From positions 217,501 through 281,500 of the forward strand of contig OU015495.1 in assembly GCA_907164885.2 (NCBI GenBank): 64,000 bases of DNA, written 5' to 3'. Below the pieces are notes generated by a model. It did no database searches. It was not told the DNA's origin and saw only the letters and a program-made list of their open reading frames with translations. Both the position numbers and the translations under genes were made by a program. The stretch comes from Dolomedes plantarius (Eukaryota; Arthropoda; Arachnida; Araneae; Dolomedidae). Positions 1-12,300 of the stretch are shown in pieces (position 1 is the first letter of the stretch; each line of letters begins with the position of its first letter).

Positions 1-173
1 TCGCTGTGTCGCCCAGTCGCACCGCTTTTATCGTAGCCGGGGCCTTATTCTGTTTTTAACAAATTAATAGTAAAATATTGAGCACTATATTTAAACTTAA
101 CTCGTATACAAATAGAAATGGTAAAAATAGGAAACAAAACATCACTGCCTGTTCTTAAAATATATATTCAGTC

Positions 174-360
174 TCATGTGGATCGACGTCGTCTTTTACC
201 TTTCGAATTTATTTGAGTCGTTCCGGCACACTGAATATTGTCTTTTATTATGTCGTAAGCTTTCTCAGCCACCATCATTGTTGGAATTTCTAGGTTGCCG
301 GATGGTATAATGGGCATTACTGCTGCGCTGACCACTCTCAATCCTTTCACTCCGATAACA
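174..360 (-). CDS. GMC oxidoreductase terminal coding exon 11 (residues 567-628)
   Basis: Encodes VIGVKGLRVVSAAVMP and IIPSGNLEIPTMMVAEKAYD, the conserved GMC C-terminus with Asn589 at the second catalytic position, then a basic tail KGKRRRRST and stop. Acceptor TCGTGCAG. Everything below 174 is 3' UTR or downstream; I saw no clear AATAAA on the minus strand there. Confidence 0.95.
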
Positions 361-3300
361 CTGCACGAAATAAAATAAAAAATTAAAAAAGAATAATTTG
401 TATTTTGCCACATATTTTTAACATAGCATACATTTATAAAAGAATTTTCTGTTTAAAATGTTTTAAGTCAAAAATAATTTATAAGCAAATGGGCACCGTG
501 TTTTTTTCTCAGGCATGGCCTCACTTAACTCCCAGTAATTCCTGGTTACTCAACTTTTGTAACATACAGGGTGGTCATAAAAAAACTTTGCCGACATATT
601 GACCTCTGGCGGAAGTACCGTTCAACCGATCAAAGTGAGATTTCAGATATAGTAATTCAGAGATATGAGCTCGGGATTCTGTGAACGGCAAGCAAGTGAC
701 GCTCACGGTTACGGTTATAGGTAGAGAAACTCGAAATTTTAGAATGGCAACGGCCACTTTTTACCTTCGCAAAATGCTCAGTTCATGAGAAAACCCTAAA
801 GAGCGTTGGAACGGTACGTGTATCACAAAAAAACGGACGCGTAATACACACATAAAAAACAGCTCTGCGAACGGCCAACAAAAACACTATCGGGGTGCAG
901 GGAGTAAATTTGTATATGACAGAGGTAAGACACAAATCACTGATGACAACACAGATCGGACAAAAGAAAACTTTTATTTGGATTACACATTTACCACATA
1001 GGTGCCATCACAGGCCATTCGTAGAGCTGTTTTTAGTGCGTGCATAACGCGTCTGTTTTTTTTTGTGATACACGTACCGTTCCAACGCTCTTCTGGGTTT
1101 TCGCATGCTATGAGCATTTTGCGACGGGAAAAAGTAGGCGTTGCCATTCGAAAATTTCGAGTTTCTGTACCTATAACCGTAACCGTGAGCACCACTTGGT
1201 TGCCGTTCACAGAATCTCGAGTCATACCTCTGAATTATTATAACATAGGTGCCATCACAGGCCATTCGTAGAGCTGTTTTTAGTGCGTGCATAACGCGTC
1301 TGTTTTTTTTGTGATACACGTACCGTTCCAACGCTCTTCTGGGTTTTCGCATGCTATGAGCATTTTGCGACGGGAAAAAGTAGGCGTTGCCATTCGAAAA
1401 TTTCGAGTTTCTGTACCTATAACCGTAACCGTGAGCACCACTTGGTTGCCGTTCACAGAATCTCGAGTCATACCTCTGAATTATTATATCTGAAATCTCA
1501 TCTCGATCAGTTCAACGGAACAGCCGCTAGGAGTCCATATATCGGCAAAGGTTTTTATGACTAGCCTGTATTGCACACGTGTTTAAATTTTTCCACGATT
1601 ACCTGAAAACACATTAAAGCCATATTCACATTGCTTCTGGAGCATCACATAGCGTTCTTCTGTTGGCGATTGTTCGCATGACGTGTTTGGCGTATTACGT
1701 GTACATTGCGTTACGCTCTATGATTGGTTAAATTGCTTTTAATCGCTAACGCTCCTTCCGCTCCGAAACGACAAGGCTTAACTCCTGCTATCACAATAAA
1801 TCTCTTGAAGCCAAACGTCACTGTTTCGAACAATGAAACTATTGTTGGAAAATATCTAAACTGGTTTCTGAAGTTTATGTACATATTTTTTAGGTCTGTC
1901 TGTTAATTTTTTGAAGCTCCATATCAAAGAAACACTACATTTCAGCCAAAATAAGGAATTCAAAATATAGAATTTGTTTATTCCTTTATGTGTATCTACT
2001 ATTTATTTTCTATTCCTATCAGAACGAAACAGATAATGTGCAAATTGATTCAATGATCTTTGGAGATATTTGGAAATGAATTTGCAAAATTTTACGCTAT
2101 CCGCCCTTGCCCTATTTAACCTGAATACTAAACGACGGAATGAATAAGTAATACGATAATCTCTAAATTAAAAAGTATTTAAATTACTGAGCAGCAGTAT
2201 AAAGCTTTATAGTAGTATATCTTAGCGGTGCTTACACGCAGCGTTATTTTGCACACATCTTCCTCAGAAATTAAAGACTTCGCATTTAGTTGTGTTTTTT
2301 TTTTTTTTTTGCACGTGCGAAAGAAGTAAACAGACGGAAGAAAAAACAATAATATAACGGGAACTGAATCGAATGACTGAACTCACTGGTTGGATGGCAA
2401 GACAAAGTGACTCGTTACACACACCAAATCTAAGCTCGAATCTCTTCTGAAAATTATATTAGTAGGAAGCGCGTGACAATAGAGTTCGAAAGCATGACGT
2501 AAATACAAGTTCAGAGAAAAGATAATACATCAAATAATAGAGGTAGCAAAAATTTAATAAGAAAAAATAAAATGGAGCTTGAGTTTATTGGTGTCATGGC
2601 AATTCTGCTATTCAGAGGCAGATAAAATTTTAAAAAGCATAATTGTGTCTTTTTTTACTACAAAGTAATTGATTTTAAACGAAAAAATGAAATATAATTC
2701 CAAATTTTATTATTTATCTATATCTCCAGTTTACATTGAACATCTGAATGTGTGTAAAATAGAAGTGGGAAATGAATACACTGGTAGAAAATTTCCCATC
2801 CGCAAAATGTGTTTACAAAGCTGTGGTGGAAAAACTACAAATTCAAAATTTTCAGTCATTCCAAAAATTTTCAAGGTACTTGAAAATGTCTCTTTTTTCT
2901 GAACTAGAATCGCATAAAATCTACAGTTTTGGGGAAGGATAAATTTAAAAAGCTGTTGTATGATAGATTCTGTATGATTTGCTTTCAAACAGATCTCTCG
3001 CTAAGTTTAATTATCACAGGTCTGCGACAAAAAAAATTGTCTCAAATGTAATCAGTGATTTTTATAGTATTTTTGTTGCTGATTATGGGAAAATTACTAA
3101 AAAAGTTCCATCACGTACAGTTTTGTTACAATTAGCATGCCTAGTTTTGTCGAATTTGTATATTTTTTAAAGTAAAGTAGCACTATGAGTGTAGACAAAA
3201 TTTCAAATATTTCAAAGAAACTTATATTTTGCTTAATAACACTTTTAAAAAATAATGTGAGAAAGTTTTAAGGCGTTTGCAATGAAACAGACATTCTTAT

Positions 3301-6300
3301 ATATACTGGAAAGTCGTACTAAAACTACTATAATACGGTTAAAACTGCATCACTTTCCTATTTGTCGACCTTCCCTCCCATCCCTTCCTATCTCCCTCCA
3401 CTGACATCTTCCTTGTCAGTGCCTGTCTGTCCCCGTCATCCTCCTTCCACTGTACCACATTCTCCTTCAGTTTATCTCTTTGCTCTGTGCTATTCCCGTG
3501 CTGTTTCTGGTTTTATAAAGTGCTGATATTTTTTTAACAGTCTTGTGGTTGATTTGAGGGCAATGGCTTCCAGACAATGTTTCAAATTACGAGATTGTTT
3601 CTGCTACATTTGTGGTAACTATACAATTAAAAAGCAACAAAGAAACGTTTCAGATAAAAGTTTACTTTGCTTTGTTATAAAAGTTTACTTTGCTTATTTT
3701 GTCATGAAATTAGGCGACCAAGATAAGCCGTGGGCCGCACACAGCTAGGTTTGTTACGTTTGTGTCGAAGAACTAAGACAGTGGTTTCAGGGTTCCGTTT
3801 TGGAATATCTATGGTTTGAAGAGAACCCAAAAATCATAGTGATGACTGTTATTTTTGTTCCTGTAACCTGCAAGGTTTCAATTTAAAGGATAAGAAAGAC
3901 ATTTCTTATCCAAACATCCGGCAGCCACTCGTCCTATTCCTCATGGACCCTAAGAACCAATACCTTCTCCTCCAGATTCTCTGGATGGTACGACTATTTT
4001 AGATAATCCCGAAGAATTGCCTCCACCATGTAATAGTGATGAAGACAGTGATTGCTACGACCCTGGCACAACTGAACCTATTTTGTTCACTCAATCTGAA
4101 CTGAATGATTTATTTAGAGTCTTAGGACTCCCAAAGGATTCAGCAGAAGGTTTAGGATCTAGATTGAAAGAAAAACAGTTGCTGGCTACAGGTACGTGCT
4201 TTTCTTGTTATCGAACTAGGGAAAAGGAGTTTGTGCCTTTTTTCTCTCAAGAAGGAGACCTTGTTTTTGCAGTGATGTTCCAGGAGTTATGGCAAGTTTT
4301 GAAATAGAATATGTGCCGGAAGAATGGAGACTTTTTATCGATTCGTCCAAAAGAAGCCTAAAAGTAGGTCATCTACACAACGGTAATAGGTATGCTTCGG
4401 TGCCTGTTTGACATTCGGTCCATCTAAAAGAATGTTATGAAAATCATGAGCTGGTCTTAAAAAGAATGTGTTATTGAGTGTTTGTCGGACCTGGCATCAG
4501 AAAACTAATGAGGGATGCCAGTTTTGAGTAAAAAATGGGAACAAAAGAAAAAGCAGCATGGGTATATTTTAAACTAGTTGTTAGCAGTATTCTGGGTAGC
4601 AAAAAGGCCCCAAATTACACGTCAATCGCCGCTGACATGTTAGACAAGTTCATGAAGCTGGATTGTAATATGAGCATAAAAGTTAATTTTCTCCACTCAC
4701 ACCTTGACTTCTTCCCTGAAAATCTTGGTAATGTCAGTAAAGAGCAAGGCAAAAGGTTCCATCAAGACATAAAGGAAATGGAAAAAAGGTACCAAGGAAA
4801 ATGGAACGTTAACATGATAGCGGATTACTGCTGGATATTAAAAAGGGACGATCCTCAAGCTGTCCACAGCTGGAAGAGCACTAAAAGAAGTTTGGATGTG
4901 AAGCGAAAGCTCTTCTACAAAGACTTTTGAGTCTATAGTTATACACTTTTTTCCATATTCTGTTCTGTAAATGTAAACCATGGCATCTTTTATCTGTTTA
5001 TTAAAATTTAGAACCTTTAGAAAAAATTTACAAAATTGCGTTAAATTGAGTTTTTTACCCAAAATACACACCTTTTTTGGGAGATAACCTGACGTTATAG
5101 AAAATAATAATTTCATTTTTGAAATCAGCACTGAAAAATACATAGAAATAAGTTATCAAAGTACAAACAACTTTTAAAAATATTTTCTGCAGACTTGTGT
5201 TATCAAAGGATACTGGAATTTTTAGAACCTTAACGCCTTGTATTTTCGGAGCAATGTTTGTCGTTAACAAGATTTCCCCAATTTTATACACATAAAATAT
5301 AAGTAACGAAACTTATTAAACTGAGATTATGACTTTAGAATTGTAGAGCCAACAGGTCAAACTCGATAAAATTATCTTGGGACAAAAAAATCATCCTCAA
5401 AACAGTAATAAAAAAAATAGTTATTTTTAATTACTTTTTTCATGGCAGATTGAGAGTTCTTCATTAGTACTATAAATAAATATAACTGTCTTAAAATTAA
5501 ATGCCTTTGTTTCAAACTAAAAAATTCTTAGTATTTGTACAATTTACCAATTACAGACTAAAATCTGACACATGAAATGAGAAACCAAAATATCGTCTCA
5601 CTAGAAGTGTCTTTGAGCTTTCCAAAATTTTGAGCCACATTATCTACATGCAATAATATATACTACTTTTTTTCGAAAAATATTTCTCAGAAGCTCGATT
5701 TTGGGGTGTCTTGATTCTTTTAATACCCTCTAAAAGTAAATAAAATAAAGCAATTCTATGCATGACACACGCAAGTGATTTAGATGAATAAAGATCACTA
5801 TTCTTACCGCAGCTTTGGATCCACAACTGATCTGGGATCGCTCGGTTGGCCCATTCTTGCCGTGCCACTAGGGTGCCAGATTGTGACTATTACTTGCTGT
5901 GCCACGCAGGCTAGGTATCTGTCTTCGTTTCCTAGAAACTTTCTACATGCCGGATACACGGTGTCCAAGGGTCTCGCTTGCACTTTCCGCATTGCGGGAT
6001 GTCTAGCTACGGCCTCGCAAACTTTCATGCCTATAATTGTGGTAGGGCTTCAATTCAGTAACTTTACAGTATTATATGTAAATTACCTTAACATAAAAAT
6101 GTAAATTTTTAAAAATAAATCAGTATAAAGTTAAACAGTGCATATATATATAGTATATAGGTTTTGATTTGAAAGATTCGGAAATATGGAAAATACATTA
6201 AAGATTTACAGTAAATTATTGGTCATATTATATTGAAGAACATGAAATTTTTTAAAAAATGTTTTGTTTCGCGGATTTTTGATGCAATTAATAGCGATTT

Positions 6301-9300
6301 ATATATTACTAGCCGAATACCTGTACTTCGCTACGGAGTACAAAGAAATCAAACACAATGGTCAATATATGCAATTAATGCCAAAAAAAAAAGAAATATC
6401 TATAATAAAATCGTAACGGATATTTTTATAGACAAAATATTGTAAAAGAAAATATTCAAATTAAATACAACGGTCAATGTATGCAATTAATTTGTATGTT
6501 TAAAATCAATAAAACATACTAATTTGAATTAAATTCTTTAAAACTTCCATCTCATTTAGTCTAGTGGTTATATTTGATCTTTTACCGTATATTAATATTT
6601 TTTGTCAATTTATTTCGCGGTTATGCATGTGCTGCAAAATTAATTTAAAGTATTACAAAAAGAAAAGAAACCACGTGATCATCATTTAATAAATTAAATT
6701 TTAAAAATTAATATTTTAAAAATTCCCCAAAAAATCAGAAAATGGAGGTAAAGATTTGAAAAAGATTTCATTTTAAAGGAATCTATCTTTCTCTCAAAAG
6801 GAATGATCTTTCTCGTGATATAAATTTTAAAACCCTCACACTATTATTTTAAATGCAAACTTTAAAAAAAGTCGCAAAAACAGCTCAAAACTTTAACTTA
6901 AAAAAAATCTAAAAAGAATTTTTCAAAAATCTGTCTTAGTGCACCCGTACACTATAAGAAGAATCGCCATGCGAAATTTTAGCCCTTTAGGTCCAGCTGT
7001 TTGGTATGTGCCTTATCTGTCAGTCAGTTACAGAACTGTTTTATATATATACACTGAAGTGCCACTGAATTAGGGATAGCAAAGCCTATGCAAATTGTGT
7101 AGCGCTGCGCATCATGTATGCGCAAGTGAGGGCGCTGTGGTAACTGCATATATAGCGCGTACTGTGGTTGTTCTGAATTAGTTGTTGGAATTGCCAGTAT
7201 GGGTATACTGCCTGATTTAGACGCCTTCGATCGCGGACAAATCGTAGGTGCGCGACGCATGGGCCATTCAATTTCCGAAATTGTCAGACAGCTAGGATTT
7301 TCAAGGTCGACAGTGTCAAGAGTATACCAAGAATACATGGATGGTGGAAAAAAACTAGCGATCGGGTAAACTGCAAAGGACAATTAGCCTTGACAGTGCG
7401 TGGTGAGAGACGGCTCAGGCGTATTGTACGTAGCCAGCGAAGCCAAACATTAGCTCAAATTACCACCCAGTTTAATGACGATGCCAGTCGTACAGTCAGT
7501 AAACGGACTGTGCAACGCTCGCTTCACCGTATGGGTTTCGGGAGCCGTCGACCTACGAGAGTACCATTGCTCTATACTCGCCATCGGACTGCACGTCTTG
7601 CCTGGGCAAGAGAGCACAGAGACTGGAGTGTAGAGGACTGGAAACGAGTAGCATGGAGTGAAGAGTCTCGATTCCGACTACTTAACTTCGACGAGAGGCT
7701 GAGAATATGGCGTCAGGCTCATGAAGCCATGGATCCTGCATGCCTGGCTGGAACTGTACAAGGGCATGGTGGCTCAATCATGGTCTGGGGTGTTTTTTCG
7801 TGGCACAATTTGGGATCTTTGGTGCGTGCACCAACCTCCCTCAATGCAATTCGGTACGTAGAGTTGCTGGGTGATCACCTCCATCCGTTTATGCTGTTCT
7901 GTTATCCGCACGGTAATGGAGTTCTCCAACAAGACAACTGTACCTCTCACAAGTCCCGGTTGGCTACTGGCTGGTTGGATGAGCATTCCTCTGACTTCTC
8001 TGTCATGAATTGGCCACCTAGAAGTCCAGACTTAAATCCTATTCAGCATCTTTGGGATGTTTTGGAACAAGGCGTGAAAGGCCATCACACAGCACCAAAG
8101 AACCTTACTGAATTATGGACAGCTTTAGCCAATATTTGGCAAGCCATTCCCGTGGAACGTTTCCAGAAACTTGTTGAATCTATGCATCGTCGTGTGACAG
8201 CCGTTATCAAGGCCAGAGGAGGCCCAACTCGTTACTAGGTAGGTATCCCTAATTCAGTGGCACTTCAGTGTAGATTAGGGCGCGGTGGCCCAGTTGGCAA
8301 GGGCAGCGGGCCAGTGATCTGAAAGTCTCTGGTTCGATGCCCATCGCTGCAAATCCATCTTGGTGAACATTAATGGCGGCTGGTGCACGCCAAATCCGTT
8401 GTGGCTGCAAATTCCTTCAAGTTCTGAAATTTACCTCTGGAGGTGCGGGGTCAATTGTTCCGGTCTCGGCACTTGACTCGTTACTAATTTACTTGACCGG
8501 CTAGTAGGGGGTAATGCTAGCCACCTATACGCTGCCCCCCTTAAATAAATGGCCAGCAGTCACGGTTGCAAATATAATGGATTAAGTTCCAAAATTGCCA
8601 TAAATAACATAACAACACCGACATATACAAGCCGTATACATATACAAATGTATTATTAATTTCTCTAATAACAAGAGCTTGGAAAGTCGAGTGACTGTAC
8701 TCCTGATTTCCCATTATACGCATTCGACATTATTTCAAACTTATCATTAACTGATGATATAAAACTGGATTGATATCATTGAATTGATTTTGTAAAAGAA
8801 TAAAATTATGTCTCTTTATGGTAATGGAATGATTCAAAGAGGAGTACGGTAAGTTTATCGATCTTTAGGAAATATATCTTTAGCAACGCATACTGTGAGA
8901 TATACGTAATAGTAAGACAAAGAATGGAATCTATTATTTTCTTAACAGTTTCTAACAAATTGCATTGTTTTACTTAGCTCTTATGGAGATTGATAAATTA
9001 TCTTGTTGTAAACATTGATTGTGCTGTGAGAAGACATGAGAACTCATAGCTTTTTAAAATGCATAGTAAAAATAAAGGAGCTAATGGTTTCGAATAATCA
9101 ATAGTTCATCTTCATGTCGAGATAATAAAAAGGGAAGACAGAAGAAAATTCAAGACGCACAGAGGCAGTGGTAGGAACGACGAAAAACAGGGGGAGGGGG
9201 GAGGGGAATTTCATTAACTCCAGTTGACATACGGGACACATCCATTAACGAAGCTGACAAATAAAACAAGAAATTTGAATTAAAGACAGGAAAAGAAAAC

Positions 9301-12300
9301 ACTACTGATTTACAGCTTATTTACAAAAAAGTACTTACCGTACAAAATCTCAATGGTATACAACTTTGTCCTCGAAAATGTCGGAAGAAATGTTGAAAAA
9401 GATTTTAGACATAACAAATTTTAAATTTCTGTGGTCGATTAACCCCATGAATATGTAACATGGGATTTTTCATAAATGCACATGTTAATAAATAAATTCT
9501 TAAAAAAAAAATAAGCGTTATCTAGGATAATACCTGATTTTCAAGCAGCTAAACATTAAAAAAAAGTAATCTTAACAGATTACATACTAACCTTCCACAG
9601 CATCTCTTAAATCACTCGGGTGGTGATAATAGTTTGGATCTATCCTTGGATAATCATATGGATTCGTCGATTTGAGCGTGACTTCTCCTCGGCTTTTCGG
9701 CTGAAGCAAGGACACGATACATATATAAAGAGGTTTTAATTCATATGGACCGTAAACTTCTTCATATACCTAAAACATTAAGAGAGTGGAAATTCTATTT
9801 GATTTATTCACAGAAAATCGAAAACTATGCTATAATTACCGTTAAAGTCGATCTGAAACATACGCGATAACTGTATTTTCCACTTTCTTTTCCTGCTCTA
9901 TACCAATATGACCAAGATTAATTAAAAAACGGAACCTTACCCAAACAACATTTGGATTTTTACTGCTCTGGGTTGAATTAAAACGAAATATTAGAGCTGC
10001 TTACATCTAAGGCCTTGCTCACATTGCTTCCGTAGCGTTGCCAACCGCCGTTAGCTCAGATATTGTTGCCATGGCCGGTTTGACAAACTCCGTGATAGGT
10101 CAAAATTTTTCTCTCTGACGCTCCATTGCGCTCTGGTAGCATCGTGAACAAAGCCTAACACTGAAAGCGTTAATCAGCGGTTTTAATTTAGTTTCAGAAT
10201 TTGGAATGATCAAGTCCAAATATCAAATTTCTTTCTTCTTGTAACAATAGACGAAGCGGGATGTTTTAAAACTGCATTAAAACTTAAGGGGACAGGGGAC
10301 CTACCAACAGGAATTTTTTTAATTTTCAATTTTTAGCTCTATATACAGAATGGGAATAATAAATAATCTTTTTAACTACATTAAAGACTATTAGAATTCC
10401 AAATAAGGATTTTTTAGCAGAATAAGGCCTGTTTTTCAAAAGAAATTTAAAATATCCTAGCATTTTTCTAAATGCTCCATGCGTATTCCTTATCATTTAA
10501 AAAACTTAATTTTTTATTATTAGTTTACCATATATATGGATAAATAAAAGTGTGAATTGCAATTTTTTTATATGAATTTAAAGCAATTAATTTTGTTGTC
10601 TTTTAATCTGTTTGTATATTTTTATGTTTTTGCATGTTTTTACTTTATTTCATGTTCTCTAAATTGGAAAAATATTCGCGGTTTCAAAGAATGATGCACA
10701 GTTTTGTGACAAACACTTGCATTAACAATTCCGAGAAAATTGAAAGAAATCAGAAAAAAAAAATGAAAGCGCATTGAGCCTTTTGAAAAATTCTAGCATT
10801 TTTGAAGAATTTTTTGAAAAACAGGCCTTATTTTTACACAAAATACATATTTATGAATTCTAAGGGCATTCAATGTAGTGAAAAGTAATAGTAATTATTC
10901 GCATTTTGTATATAGAGTAAAATATTAAAAATCTTAACAAAATCCTAGGTTGAAAGTCTCCCTTTAAGTCAGGTTCACAGTGAAATCTTATGTTAGATAC
11001 ATCTGAATCAAATCTGGTAAGTACATTTCCTATACTAGCTAAGACGGTCTCGGATCCTTCTGGTACTTATTAAAACCGGAGCCGCATACTTCATTCAGGC
11101 CGATGCCTATATAGACCTGGTCTGGAACTTCCTACCAGGGGGCATAAGAAACAAAAACAACATTTCCTGAATTTCTGTTCAGATTTCGGTATTTGGTAAG
11201 AATTTTGCATTTATTACCTTTTTAATATTTCCGCGGGTATTTCATTTTCAGCCCCCTGCCTATGTATAATTTCAGCATTTAAAACCAAAAAGAGGGCCAT
11301 TATGCAAATGATGGTTGAGATAATATATGAGGATAAGATTAGATGTAAGGATAAAACGAAGTTTATGTAGTGAAGTGCCATTTTAAATCTTGCAACAATC
11401 CCCTAAAAAGCTTTTGTACATACAAATAAGTGATACATGCTTTGTGGTGGCGAAAGTAAAATAAAATGCATGGCAGGAATACAGAATTCGAACGATGTTT
11501 GCTGTCTGTAACGTGTTCTTTCCTGATATTAGAAACCTTGGTCCAAACATCGGAAAACCAAGTAAATGAAATAAATTTTCCGAACCGGGAAATGAATTTT
11601 ACATTGAGACATAAATTTTATCAGTTTATACAGTAACTTACTGTATTTTCTTTTTTATTGTGTTATACAGGTTCTTCGTCTTAACAATTGTGACAATCAC
11701 TCATGCTCAATCAGAATCTTTGTTGTTGCAGTCAAAGTAATTAATTTTCTGTTTCATTTAATAAAATGTTAATATCTCTCCTATGTTAAAGGTAAGATCT
11801 GAAACTTCCTTTATCAAATATTTGTACCTCAGTTTAATCAAACTAAAAGTTGTAAAGATAGCTTTTTGCCCAAAGAAATTTTAAGGTTTTAAACATTATA
11901 ATATTCATAAGTTTCCTGTAAATTTTATTTCACTGGTAGAAGCACCACCACTAAATCTCAGCATAAAATTCAGTTAAAAGTTGTTTTCTTTTAATTTGGG
12001 TCATTTTTTTTTGTTCCTCTCTGTTACCCCGTGACGGAAACTGATTTAAAAAAAATAATGGATGCTTGATTAACATTTTAAATTTCTGATATCCTTAAAA
12101 TTTTTAGACAGCCTTTCATCACTTATGATATAAGTTTGCAAGATTTTATAACAGATATTTAGCTTTGTTTTATGAGACTTAAAAAAATCCTTAAATTTTA
12201 ATATCAATTAAATTCCAAATATAGGTGTATAGCGCAGGGTGATTTTTCTTTCCACGAGAAAGAATATGAGGGAATTGAGATAATAAATACATAAACAATG

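Noticed and set aside
983..1493. Several overlapping open frames of 63-114 codons on both strands
   Set aside because: They repeat the same text because of the 247-bp tandem duplication within an inverted-repeat MITE, and have no domain.
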